Part shown: positions 55,231-63,858 of the stretch, one piece after another | How positions within the stretch are numbered: the stretch's first letter is position 1 | Layout: each line of letters opens with the position of its first letter | From: an uncultured Siphonobacter sp. | GTDB taxonomy: Bacteria > Bacteroidota > Bacteroidia > Cytophagales > Spirosomataceae | Direction: 5' to 3' | Assembly (NCBI GenBank): GCA_913774715.1 | Contig: CAJYHS010000048.1 | Span: 1-64,000 of the forward strand | DNA length: 64,000 nt | Position numbers and translations under genes: made by a program | Notes under the pieces: generated by a model | Database searches by the model: none | The model's input: the letters and a program-made list of their open reading frames with translations, nothing else | Told to the model about the DNA's origin: nothing

Positions 55231-55551
55231 ATGAAACCCTCCCGAGTGATAGTAGGTGTAGCTTTTATTGCTTTCGGTCTAATTAAACTAGGCGATGAAT
55301 TGGGATTCTATGAGTTTGACTGGTTTTCGTTTCGGCGATACTGGCCCGTGTTGCTGATTCTGTGGGGTGTTTGGATGCTGGTAAGAGATAAGCCCCAGCA
55401 GCCTTATGAGCCACCTGTTTCCAGTACACATTTCCCGGAGGATCCTCAGATGACGTATACGCCGCCAACGCCTGAACCTCCTCAATCTACCTATACGCCC
55501 CCGACTCCTGGAACTCCTCAGACACCTGAACCTCCACATCAGCCTCTTTAA
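55231..55551 (+). CDS. Small LiaI/DUF5668-like membrane protein with Pro-rich tail
   Basis: The 106-residue protein has two helices of the DUF5668 type (VIVGVAFIAFGLIKLGDEL, YWPVLLILWGVWMLV), like those at the end of the PspC protein and the start of the LiaF-like protein. The last 45 residues are a Pro/Thr repeat (TYTPPTP occurs twice, with PEPP spacers), probably disordered. It lies about 100 bases after the PspC gene and 44 before the LiaF-like start. Role unknown beyond envelope-stress context. Confidence 0.78.
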   Translation: MKPSRVIVGVAFIAFGLIKLGDELGFYEFDWFSFRRYWPVLLILWGVWMLVRDKPQQPYEPPVSSTHFPEDPQMTYTPPTPEPPQSTYTPPTPGTPQTPEPPHQPL

Positions 55552-55595
55552 TGCATTTGTAATCTACTCAACCGCACCGTTTGTGCCATTCTGAT

Positions 55596-56552
55596 ATGAA
55601 CTCAAAAAATCTAATACTGGGATTAGTCTTTGTTCTGCTAGGGTTTCTATTCCTGGGCAGAAATCTGGACTGGTCTGACTTTCACTTTAGAGAAGTATTC
55701 CGCTTTTGGCCTTTATTGTTTGTCGTGCTGGGCGTAAACATGATCTGGGGTAAGTCGAATCGTAGTGTAACGGTGATAACGCTGATTTTAATTGGCCTTG
55801 CCATTCCTGCTTTCATTGCCATGAAGGTTCGGGACAAGGTCAGAGATAATATAGAGATCGAAGGAACATGGAGCGACGACGAGGATTCGGACGACGCTGA
55901 TGATAATGGCGAAGTTCAGTCATATGGGGGGGGAAAACAGTACCTGGCTGAACCCATGACCGACAGTATTGAATCGGCCACGTTTAGACTGGAAGGAGGA
56001 GCCGCGGAATTTACGATGGGAACTACCGAAAAAGAACTGGTAGAAGCAGATGGGGATCTGAATTTTGGTAATCTTTCCCTGAAAGGCATCAGTGGAAATG
56101 GCTCAAACGAAGTGGTGCTGAATATGAAGGGAAAGGGCAAGTGGAAAATGAAAGAGCACTCCCATAATGATGTTGCCATTCGCCTGAATCCTAAGCCCGT
56201 GTGGGATCTGGATATGCAGGTAGGAGCGGGGAAAGTAGATTTTGATCTAACGCCTTTCAAAGTTCAGAAAGTACGCCTCAAAACTGGAGCTGCTGAAATG
56301 GATCTCAAACTAGGCGACAAAGTAGATCTGGCTGATATTGATGTCAATGCTGGATTAGCAAGTGTAAAGATTCTCATTCCTGAAGGCGTAGGCTGCCGGG
56401 TAACCACTAACGGAGCCCTGACGGACAAGAAATTCAATGGTTTCATTATGAACGGAAATCATTACGAAACGTCAAACTATAATTCTGCTACCAAAAAGAT
56501 TAACATCAAATTCAACGGCGGCATGGCCGAATGGGAAGTGGAAAGATATTAG
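55596..56552 (+). CDS. LiaF-like membrane protein with C-terminal toastrack domain
   Basis: Starting at the ATG 55596 (a TTG five codons earlier is in frame) gives 318 residues. The first 85 hold two or three helices (LILGLVFVLLGFLFLGRNLD, FRFWPLLFVVLGVNMIW), followed by an Asp/Glu-rich linker (WSDDEDSDDADD) and a beta-helix-like C-terminal domain (DSIESATFRLEGGAAEFTMG to FNGGMAEWEVERY), the LiaF/DUF4097 type. LiaF-type proteins restrain cell-envelope stress kinases in Firmicutes. Here no kinase is adjacent. Confidence 0.87.
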   Translation: MNSKNLILGLVFVLLGFLFLGRNLDWSDFHFREVFRFWPLLFVVLGVNMIWGKSNRSVTVITLILIGLAIPAFIAMKVRDKVRDNIEIEGTWSDDEDSDDADDNGEVQSYGGGKQYLAEPMTDSIESATFRLEGGAAEFTMGTTEKELVEADGDLNFGNLSLKGISGNGSNEVVLNMKGKGKWKMKEHSHNDVAIRLNPKPVWDLDMQVGAGKVDFDLTPFKVQKVRLKTGAAEMDLKLGDKVDLADIDVNAGLASVKILIPEGVGCRVTTNGALTDKKFNGFIMNGNHYETSNYNSATKKINIKFNGGMAEWEVERY

Positions 56553-56553
56553 C

Positions 56554-56668
56554 GTTGTCAGTTTTCTGTTTTCAGTTGCTGTAATAAAAATAAAAGTCCC
56601 GTCTCAATCAAACGGAGACGGGACTTTTATTTAACGTAGCATATAACTGAAAACTGAAAACCGACAAC
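56554..56668. repeat. Long imperfect inverted repeat enclosing a terminator
   Basis: The 24-base arms 56554-56577 and 56645-56668 are complementary at 22 of 24 positions. They enclose the perfect 18-base terminator stem at 56588-56632. The unit is built from GTTTTCAGTT-type words that also occur just outside it. Confidence 0.6.
56588..56632. terminator. Bidirectional 18-base-pair terminator
   Basis: AAATAAAAGTCCCGTCTC (56588-56605) pairs perfectly with 56615-56632; A-rich and T-rich ends serve both the LiaF-like gene and mnmA, whose stops face each other. Confidence 0.88.
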
Positions 56669-56674
56669 TGAAAA

Positions 56675-57787
56675 CTACCGCAGGGCTTTCGTAATCCAGC
56701 CTCCGCCAATCACGTCGTCACCTTCATAAAATACGGCGGCCTGACCGGGAGCTAAGCCCGTTACGGGTTCGTGGAAGCTTACTTCCATCTGGTTACCCGT
56801 CTGCGTGATTAACGCGGGCGTTCCTTCGTGTTTATAACGAATTTTCGTAATGGTTTCCATCGGTTGAGTAATCTTCGCGTATTTCTGAAGATTCAACTGA
56901 CTCACCATCATGCCGGTGCGTTCCAGATCACGATCACGACCTAATACCACCTCATTAGTATCTTTTTTAATTTCGGTAACAAAAGCGGGGTAACCTAGTG
57001 CAATACCCAGACCTTTCCGCTGACCGATGGTATAAAAGGGATACCCTTCATGTTTACCTAATACTTTCCCTTCCTGATCGATGAAGTTACCCCCGGCTAC
57101 TTCCGCTTCCAGGGTAGGAATGCGGCGTTTCAGGAATCCCCGGTAATCGTTATCAGGTACGAAACAGATTTCGTAACTCTCGGCTTTCGTCGCTAATTCG
57201 AAGAAACCTCGTTCTTTTGCCATTTCGCGGATTTCGCTCTTACGGAAATTTCCCAGTGGAAGTTTCGTTCGTGACAGACTTTCCTGCGATACGCCCCAGA
57301 GTACATAACTCTGATCTTTCCAGGTATCCAGGCCTTTTGAAACCACGTGACGACCGTGCGACGGACCGCCATTTTCTTCCCGCAGGTTTGCATAATGGCC
57401 CGTCGCGATAAATTCACAATCCAGTTTGTCGGCCCGGCGAAGCAGAGCATCCCACTTGATGTGCGTATTGCAGAGTACGCAGGGGTTAGGCGTACGACCT
57501 TCCAGATATTCACCCGTAAAGTGGTCAATTACGTAATCCCCAAATTCGTTTCGGATATCCAGAATATAATGTGGAAAGCCTAATTGAACGGCTACGTTCC
57601 GGGCATCATTAATGCTATCAAGACTGCAACATCCCGTTTCTTTTTTTGTACCTCCGGAACTGGCGTAGTCCCAGGTTTTCATCGTCATGCCGATGACTTC
57701 GTAGCCTTTTTCGTGCAGCAGAACCGCTGCCAGTGAAGAATCAATACCGCCACTCATGGCGACCAAAATACGTCCGTGTTTGCTCAT
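56675..57787 (-). CDS. mnmA: tRNA-specific 2-thiouridylase
   Basis: The 370-residue protein has the PP-loop VAMSGGIDSSLAAVLL, NPCVLCNTHIKWDALL with the catalytic Cys, FIATGHYANLR, the second catalytic Cys in SYEICFVPDNDYRGFL, and GQRKGLGIALGYPAFV. It adds sulfur to U34 of tRNA-Lys, -Glu and -Gln. A palindromic GGACAAA-n10-TTTGTCC overlaps the -7-like box (CAAAGGTA on the plus strand, 57874-57881), about 85 bases upstream of its start. Confidence 0.96.
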   Translation of the reverse strand: MSKHGRILVAMSGGIDSSLAAVLLHEKGYEVIGMTMKTWDYASSGGTKKETGCCSLDSINDARNVAVQLGFPHYILDIRNEFGDYVIDHFTGEYLEGRTPNPCVLCNTHIKWDALLRRADKLDCEFIATGHYANLREENGGPSHGRHVVSKGLDTWKDQSYVLWGVSQESLSRTKLPLGNFRKSEIREMAKERGFFELATKAESYEICFVPDNDYRGFLKRRIPTLEAEVAGGNFIDQEGKVLGKHEGYPFYTIGQRKGLGIALGYPAFVTEIKKDTNEVVLGRDRDLERTGMMVSQLNLQKYAKITQPMETITKIRYKHEGTPALITQTGNQMEVSFHEPVTGLAPGQAAVFYEGDDVIGGGWITKALR

Positions 57788-57992
57788 GCGAATCGGCCAG
57801 GGTTCAAAGCCCTGCGATTATTGGTTAATAGTAGAATTCTGGAAACTGGGTTTGCCAGAAAAAAATTCACGGACAAAGGTAATACTTTTTGTCCGCTAGA
57901 CGCTTTCTGGATTAAGAGGCTCAAATTTCAGCCTTAGTAAAGCAGGTCATTGCTTAAGGTTGTATTAAAATATAATTTTCTTTAGAAAAGCA

Positions 57993-58024
57993 TTTGTTTA
58001 AACCTTTAAACAGTCTTAGTTTTA
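57993..58024 (+). promoter_or_regulatory. Promoter-like pair of the LacI-family regulator
   Basis: TTTG (57993-57996) and TAGTTTTA (58017-58024, one base off TAnnTTTG) are 20 bases apart. The operator 57995-58012 fills the space between them, as expected for repression by occlusion. Confidence 0.5.
57995..58012. promoter_or_regulatory. LacI-type operator (regulator promoter)
   Basis: TGTTTAAACCTTTAAACA is an 18-base dyad with perfect 8-base halves, differing in one central base from the site at 59083-59100. It lies 40 bases before the regulator start, consistent with autoregulation. Confidence 0.75.
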
Positions 58025-58051
58025 CGCAAAAAAGTACAGAACAGGTTTTCC

Positions 58052-59056
58052 ATGAAAAAAGTCTTGTTACGCGATGTAGCTGAAAAAGCGGGCGTTTCAA
58101 TCGCCATGGTTTCCTATGTCCTGAATGGTCAGAAAACGGATCGGATTAATAAAGATACAGCCCAACGGATTCGGAATGCTGTTGAGGAATTAAACTACCG
58201 CCCCAATTTTCTGGCTCAAAGCCTGAAACTTAAAAAGACGTTTAGTCTGGGTTTTATAGCCGCAGATATAGCCAATACCTTCTCTTCACAACTCGCTCGC
58301 ATCATTAGTGACGAAGCCGACCAAGCAGGATATGCTTTGATCATCGGCAGTTCGGATGAAAGCAAGCCCCGCTTCGAGCGTTTAATCAACCAGTTATTGA
58401 ATCGTCAGGTCGATGGTCTGATTTTAGCGGCTCCCGAAGGGTCAGATGAACTCATCAAAGCCTTACAGGACCGGAAAATTCCGCTGGTTCTAATTGACCG
58501 CTATTTCCCGGAGCTGTCGGTAAGCAGCGTGAGCGTCAATAACTACCAAGCCTCTTTTGATGCTATGAGCCAGTTAATGAAGGACGGGCGAAAAAAAATT
58601 GGCATTCTGGTGTATGATACGACCTTACATCACCTGAACGAGCGGGTGCGGGGAGCTCAGGATAGTATCATTCATAGTGATTCAGTAAGTTACGAGTGTC
58701 ATTCTATCCAGGAGGATCTTATAGAACAAGAAGTTCCGGCTGCCATAGCCGCGATGTTGAACGAAGGTGTTGATGCCATTTATTTTACCAGTAACAAGCT
58801 CGGCATTGCAGGCATGCGTTACTTGATGAATCATCAGATTACCGTTCCAACGCAGGTGTCTACCCTGTTTTTTGATGAAACGGAAGTCTTTGACTTTTAT
58901 CCCAGCCCTTTACCCTTCATTCGTCAGCCCTTAGCTGATATGGGTAAAAAAGCAGTGGAGCTACTATTTAAGCAAATGAACGACGCGACTCTTCCTGCGG
59001 AGGCATGTGTTCTTGAAACGTCATTAGTACAGTCTCATTTAAATGTTGATCAGTAA
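58052..59056 (+). CDS. LacI-family transcriptional regulator of a ketose operon
   Basis: The 334-residue protein has the LacI headpiece (VLLRDVAEKAGVSIAMVSYV, hinge NYRPNFLAQSLKLKKT) and a periplasmic-binding-like effector domain (GFIAADIANTFSSQLARII, NQLLNRQVDGLILAAPEGS, IRQPLADMGKKAVELLF). Two 18-base operators, TGTTTAAAC[C/G]TTTAAACA, lie upstream of its own gene and of the kinase gene 55 bases downstream. It should repress both until a sugar or sugar phosphate binds. Confidence 0.94.
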   Translation: MKKVLLRDVAEKAGVSIAMVSYVLNGQKTDRINKDTAQRIRNAVEELNYRPNFLAQSLKLKKTFSLGFIAADIANTFSSQLARIISDEADQAGYALIIGSSDESKPRFERLINQLLNRQVDGLILAAPEGSDELIKALQDRKIPLVLIDRYFPELSVSSVSVNNYQASFDAMSQLMKDGRKKIGILVYDTTLHHLNERVRGAQDSIIHSDSVSYECHSIQEDLIEQEVPAAIAAMLNEGVDAIYFTSNKLGIAGMRYLMNHQITVPTQVSTLFFDETEVFDFYPSPLPFIRQPLADMGKKAVELLFKQMNDATLPAEACVLETSLVQSHLNVDQ

Positions 59057-59082
59057 CCTTCGGGTGTTTTTTATTCTCTGTT

Positions 59083-59100
59083 TGTTTAAACGTTTAAACA
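59083..59100. promoter_or_regulatory. LacI-type operator (kinase gene)
   Basis: TGTTTAAACGTTTAAACA is a perfect 18-base palindrome with the central CG typical of LacI-family sites, ending 10 bases before the kinase ATG; a third half-site GTTTAAAAC follows at once. Confidence 0.82.
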
Positions 59101-59110
59101 GTTTAAAACT

Positions 59111-60022
59111 ATGTTAACTAAACCTACTGTTGTATGCTTTGGAGAAATACTTTGGGACATTTTTCCTGAAGGACAAAAAGCCGGAGGAGCTCCATTTAAT
59201 GTAAGCTATAACCTTCACAAACAGGGTGTTAATAGTCGGATGGTAAGTCGGGTGGGGAAGGATGCTTTGGGGAAGGAATTATTGGATCTGATCCAAAGCT
59301 GGGGTGTGCCTACGGAAGATATTCAATGGGATGAAGCGTTGCCAACAGGCACTGTTTTGGCCCGAATTGACGAAGATAATGAAGCTCACTACGACATTAT
59401 TCAGAATGTAGCCTGGGACTACATTCGGTGTACACCGGCCAATGAAGAACTTATACGGAATTCGGCTGCCTTTGTATACGGCAGTTTGGCGATTCGGCAG
59501 GAGACTTCACGCGAAGCTTTATATCAGTTACTCGAGGTAGCTCCCTTCAAAGTATTTGATATTAACCTTCGGCCCCCTTTTTACACCCCCGAAGTACTGG
59601 AGTATCTGCTGGGAAAGGCCGACATGGTAAAAACTAATAAAGCAGAACTACGGGCCATTCTGGAAATGTTCGGCGAAGAATACATTACGGAAGAAGGAGC
59701 CATTGCCTTTCTAGAAAAACGCTTCAAAGTCAGCGAAGTGCTTCTAACGAAAGGGAGTCGTGGAGCCGTGTATTACGGTCATCAGAATTACTACTTCTGC
59801 CCAGCCGTACCCGTTACCGTTCAGGATACCGTTGGTAGTGGCGATTCATTTCTGGCAGGTTACCTGGCTGAACGCGTGCGGGGTGGCAGCATGGAAGCTG
59901 CCATGTTTAACGCCGCAGCGATGGGAGCATTCATTACAACGAAAAAAGGAGCCTGCCCGGAATATACGCTCGAAGAATTTGAAGCCTTCAAACAAAAAGC
60001 CTTACTGGCTCCATCGGTTTAA
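59111..60022 (+). CDS. PfkB-family sugar kinase (fructokinase-like)
   Basis: The 303-residue kinase has VVCFGEILWDIFPEG, AGGAPFNVSYNLHKQG, SRVGKDALGKELL, and the C-terminal TVGSGDSFLAGYLAE with catalytic Asp. The opening GEILWDxFPEG with GGAPxNVxYN is the fructokinase pattern within PfkB. It should make fructose-6-phosphate from fructose delivered by the permease or the 3-epimerase of this operon. A LacI operator lies 10 bases upstream. Confidence 0.9.
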   Translation: MLTKPTVVCFGEILWDIFPEGQKAGGAPFNVSYNLHKQGVNSRMVSRVGKDALGKELLDLIQSWGVPTEDIQWDEALPTGTVLARIDEDNEAHYDIIQNVAWDYIRCTPANEELIRNSAAFVYGSLAIRQETSREALYQLLEVAPFKVFDINLRPPFYTPEVLEYLLGKADMVKTNKAELRAILEMFGEEYITEEGAIAFLEKRFKVSEVLLTKGSRGAVYYGHQNYYFCPAVPVTVQDTVGSGDSFLAGYLAERVRGGSMEAAMFNAAAMGAFITTKKGACPEYTLEEFEAFKQKALLAPSV

Positions 60023-60075
60023 GGGTTTCCTTACTTACCTCAACTACTTGAACGCTACATTTTTATTCATCACTT

Positions 60076-61371
60076 ATGGCAACCGGAACCGTTCAGATGC
60101 CTACGGGAACAACCAGGGTTATACACCCTGGCAATAACCCTAAGGCCAGTTATCTTTTTCCACTCATTCTGATTACCTGCCTGTTTTTCCTCTGGGGAAT
60201 GGCCAATAATCTGAATGATATTCTCATTCAACAATTTAAAAAGGCTTTTGAATTGTCTGATTTTCAGTCCGGTCTGGTGCAGTCGGCTTTTTATCTGGGG
60301 TATTTTGTGCTGGCTTTACCTGCTTCCTTTGTTATGAAGCGATACAGTTACAAAACCGGTATTGTGATTGGGCTGATCTTTTATGCCCTGGGAGCTTTTC
60401 TGTTCGTTCCGGCAGCAGATCAGAATTCCTATCCGTTTTTTCTATTTGCTCTTTTTGTTATTGCGAGCGGACTGGCATTTCTGGAAACGGCTGCTAACCC
60501 ATACGTAGCCGTATTAGGGACGCCCGAAACGGCCAGTTTCCGCCTGAATCTGGTGCAGGCTTTCAATCCCATTGGTTGTGTAACCGGGATTATCGTGGGG
60601 CAACAATTTATCTTTTCGGGTGTTGAGCACACCGCCGAGACGTTGAGTAAGTTAAGTCCAGAGGCTTTGAGAGCCTATTATGTTTCAGAATCAGCAGCGG
60701 TGAAGATGCCTTACCTGGTGATTGGAATCGTCGTGGCGGTTTTTGCAGTTATTTTTCTGGTTACTCGTTTTCCAATCGTGAAAGAGGAAGGATCTCAGCA
60801 AGAAGCTCCTGATACTTCTGGAAGTATCCTCAAACAAAAGCATTTTTCCGGAGCCGTGATTACCCAGTTTTTTTACGTAGGTGCTCAGGTTTGCATCTGG
60901 AGTTTTCTGATTCGTTACATCCAGCATAACCTGCCCGGTACTTCCGAAAAAACGGCCGCTAATTATCTGGTCATTTCTCTGGTCTTATTCACCGCAGGCC
61001 GTTTTCTGGGTACGGCCTTACTCAAACGGATCTCCGATCACGTATTACTCGTAAGCTATGCCGTAACGACGATTGTGCTGGTAGCTGTTGCTATTCTTTT
61101 GCCCGGAATTGTGGGGTTATGGGCACTGGTGCTTACGAGTTTTTTCATGTCCATTATGTATCCTACCATTTTTTCTCTGGGTATTAGTGGCTTGGGAGAG
61201 CGGGCCAAACTGGGATCGTCCATTCTGGTAATGGCGATTATTGGTGGAGCTATTCTGACGGCTATCATGGGTAAACTTTCCGATGAAGTAGGCATTACAC
61301 ATGCTTTGGTTATTCCGCTGGCGGGCTTTGCCGTGGTCGGCTGGTACGGATTGAAAGGATATAAACTCTAA
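60076..61371 (+). CDS. FucP-type MFS sugar permease
   Basis: The 431-residue protein has 12 helices and the FucP signature: LFFLWGMANNLNDILIQQFKK, SGLVQSAFYLGYFVLALPAS, GAFLFVPAA, FLETAANPYVAVLG, FRLNLVQAFNPIGCVTG. Members are proton symporters for fucose, glucose/galactose or fructose. It lies 53 bases after the kinase gene. Substrate is inferred as a ketohexose from the operon. Confidence 0.92.
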   Translation: MATGTVQMPTGTTRVIHPGNNPKASYLFPLILITCLFFLWGMANNLNDILIQQFKKAFELSDFQSGLVQSAFYLGYFVLALPASFVMKRYSYKTGIVIGLIFYALGAFLFVPAADQNSYPFFLFALFVIASGLAFLETAANPYVAVLGTPETASFRLNLVQAFNPIGCVTGIIVGQQFIFSGVEHTAETLSKLSPEALRAYYVSESAAVKMPYLVIGIVVAVFAVIFLVTRFPIVKEEGSQQEAPDTSGSILKQKHFSGAVITQFFYVGAQVCIWSFLIRYIQHNLPGTSEKTAANYLVISLVLFTAGRFLGTALLKRISDHVLLVSYAVTTIVLVAVAILLPGIVGLWALVLTSFFMSIMYPTIFSLGISGLGERAKLGSSILVMAIIGGAILTAIMGKLSDEVGITHALVIPLAGFAVVGWYGLKGYKL

Positions 61372-61471
61372 CTAACGTACTTTTTTTGATAAGTATCTCA
61401 TTAACAGGATATTATTTCGATCCTGTAGCCCTTGTTTTGTCTTTCCTTCCCCCGAAAGCTTTTCAATAGTT

Positions 61472-62866
61472 ATGAAAAAATATGGTTTATGGCTCTTCTG
61501 TGTTTTAATGAAGTGGTCCATCACTAATGCTCAGATTGTTATTACCAATAAGAATTTTTCGATGGGTACTACGGGCCGGATTGGAGCGGGTATTTCGCCC
61601 TCTTTACCCGAACATACGGGGCGGCAATTAAACCTGATCGGACAGGGTTCGCTGGGAAGCAGGCTGGAACAGGGCGATTACGTAGATTTATTACCCGCGT
61701 TTCATTTCAAGGCCGTCAATGCCAATAATGATAGCACTCACGTTGACTTTCAGGCCCGGCTGGCTTTTTATTCCAGCAAAGGGACCTTTCTGGGGAATGT
61801 AAACACGGGCTCCATCGGGGGAACGGTCGTGAGCTTACCCGAAGCCTTTGTGGAAGTTCGCAATATTGTAGGGAGTCAGTGGAGTGCCTGGGCGGGAGCC
61901 CGGTACATGCGATACGACGACATTCACATTTGCGATTACTTCTATTTCGACGATCATTCCACGCAGGGTTTCGGAGTAAAGCATAAGAACACGTCTTTCT
62001 CGATGTATTTTCCAGCAGCCATTGATACGTCTTCGACGGGGGTATTACCTTATTCCTACGTAAATATCATTTCGGGAAAAGACGATTTAACCTATCGCCA
62101 GCGGGAGATTTTTGTACTGGATCATACCCTGCGGCGATGGCCCGGCCATACGGTTAAGTTACTGGGAGAGTTTCATTACGTAGCGGGTTCTTCGCAGCGG
62201 GCATCCATTCGTTTTCCGAGTGACAGAGGCTGGGTCTGGGGGGTGAAATGGTCGGCAGATCTTCAGACAAAGGAGAAAGGTTCGTTTCATCAGCTGGCAT
62301 TTCGTTACGGAAATGGCGTGGCTAATGGCGGTGATAATGGAAATACTCAAACCTGGCGAACGTACGGAGCACCAGACCTTGAATCGCAGCGGTATACGGG
62401 GGCTTATTCAGCTACTTTAGTTGAACATTTTCTTCTGAATTTCAAGAAAATCAGCCTTAATGGGTATGGCGTTTACATCCAGAGTAAGGGTGGAGGAAAG
62501 GCTACGGGTTACGCTCAGGATTATTATAAACGCAGTATTTATAATTCAAAAAAGGATTTGGTACTAGGAATGCGGGCGATTACGTATGTTACCAACTGGT
62601 TTCATCTGATCACGGAGTTGCACTACGCCCAGCGGCAGGATGGTAATGATCACTACGCCCGGATGACCAAGTTTATTGTTGCCCCGACGCTGGTGCCTAC
62701 GGCCGAACGGAGTCCCTGGGCCCGACCGCATATCCGGCTCATCTGTTCCTTTGCTCATTATAACCAGTATGCCTCAGACCATGCTTATTCGGCTTACCTG
62801 CAACAAGCCGTTAATCATCGCTGGGGAACGTATTTTGGAGTAAGATCAGAGTGGTGGGTATTTTGA
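61472..62866 (+). CDS. LamB-like carbohydrate porin
   Basis: The 464-residue secreted protein (signal about 1-20) is a beta-barrel with alternating aromatic strands, and ends GTYFGVRSEWWVF, close to the maltoporin C-terminus. Other barrel marks are WSAWAGARYMRYDDIHICDYFYFD and GFGVKHKNTSFSMYF. It should let sugars diffuse across the outer membrane for the FucP-type permease before it. No SusCD pair is in this operon, so this is a porin-based uptake route, less common in the phylum. Confidence 0.8.
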   Translation: MKKYGLWLFCVLMKWSITNAQIVITNKNFSMGTTGRIGAGISPSLPEHTGRQLNLIGQGSLGSRLEQGDYVDLLPAFHFKAVNANNDSTHVDFQARLAFYSSKGTFLGNVNTGSIGGTVVSLPEAFVEVRNIVGSQWSAWAGARYMRYDDIHICDYFYFDDHSTQGFGVKHKNTSFSMYFPAAIDTSSTGVLPYSYVNIISGKDDLTYRQREIFVLDHTLRRWPGHTVKLLGEFHYVAGSSQRASIRFPSDRGWVWGVKWSADLQTKEKGSFHQLAFRYGNGVANGGDNGNTQTWRTYGAPDLESQRYTGAYSATLVEHFLLNFKKISLNGYGVYIQSKGGGKATGYAQDYYKRSIYNSKKDLVLGMRAITYVTNWFHLITELHYAQRQDGNDHYARMTKFIVAPTLVPTAERSPWARPHIRLICSFAHYNQYASDHAYSAYLQQAVNHRWGTYFGVRSEWWVF

Positions 62867-63009
62867 GAAGTGAATAAAACTAGAATAATCCGTTGTCCCG
62901 CTGCTAGCTTTTACGACCTTAATGTCTGTTACTATCAAAAAAGCTGGTAGCAGAGGGTTGCGGTACCAAGACAGACAAACAACCAGCAACAACTAACAAA
63001 CCACTGGAA

Positions 63010-63858
63010 ATGAAATTCGGAGCATCCTTACTTACCTGGACTTTACCCACCTGGACGGCTGAACGAGGTGCCTACGCCATTCAGCAATCAGCGGCGTATG
63101 GCTTTGATGTACTGGAAATATTGTTACCTCCTTCAATGGAATTTGACGCTGCGACGGTGAAGCGGCAGTTACAGACGGCTAATCTGGACGTAATCTGTTC
63201 ATTGAATTTGCCTGCTTTTGCTCACATTCCCTTTCACCCCAAGGAAGCATTGAGCTTAATTAAAAAAGCTCTGGATCACACCGCTACTCTGGATGCGACT
63301 TTGCTGGCAGGGGTATTACACGGCGGCATTGGTGTTTTTTCGGGAAAACCCTTGACGGCAGCGGAAGAGGATATTCTTTGTGAAGTATGGACGGAAGGGA
63401 CGTACTATGCTCAGCAGTTGGGTATTACGGTAGCCATCGAGCCGATTAATCGCTACGAGAGTTACGTCTGTACGTCCGCTTCAGATGTAATACGAATCAT
63501 TGATCGGGTGAAATCACCAAACCTGGGATTACATCTGGATACGTTTCACATGAACATTGAAGAGGCTGATTTCTACCATCCCGTGGTAGGAGCAGGAACT
63601 CATCTCAAACACGTTCACATGACGGAAAGTGACCGTGGGATGCTCGGTGAAGGGAATGTACATTGGGAGGATCTCTTCCGGGGACTGGCACAGATTAATT
63701 ATTCAGGAGCCCTAGTTTTAGAAAACTTCTCCTCTTCCATTCCCGGTATGGCTGAAGCCGTATCCCTGTGGCGACCCTCCAAGTACGATGCTGAGACGCT
63801 GGCCAAAGGAAGCCTGGCGTTTATGAAGGAGAAGGCGGCTGAATTTGAGTTAATCTGA
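63010..63858 (+). CDS. Ketose 3-epimerase-like sugar isomerase (D-tagatose/D-allulose type)
   Basis: The 282-residue TIM-barrel protein has the complete metal site of ketose 3-epimerases: Glu144 and Glu150 in VAIEPINRYE, Asp177 in LGLHLDTFHMNIEE, His203 and Arg209 in HVHMTESDRG, and Glu238 in LVLENF. It should interconvert D-fructose with D-allulose (or tagatose with sorbose). Last visible gene of the LacI operon, 143 bases after the porin; it would make fructose for the kinase. Confidence 0.88.
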   Translation: MKFGASLLTWTLPTWTAERGAYAIQQSAAYGFDVLEILLPPSMEFDAATVKRQLQTANLDVICSLNLPAFAHIPFHPKEALSLIKKALDHTATLDATLLAGVLHGGIGVFSGKPLTAAEEDILCEVWTEGTYYAQQLGITVAIEPINRYESYVCTSASDVIRIIDRVKSPNLGLHLDTFHMNIEEADFYHPVVGAGTHLKHVHMTESDRGMLGEGNVHWEDLFRGLAQINYSGALVLENFSSSIPGMAEAVSLWRPSKYDAETLAKGSLAFMKEKAAEFELI

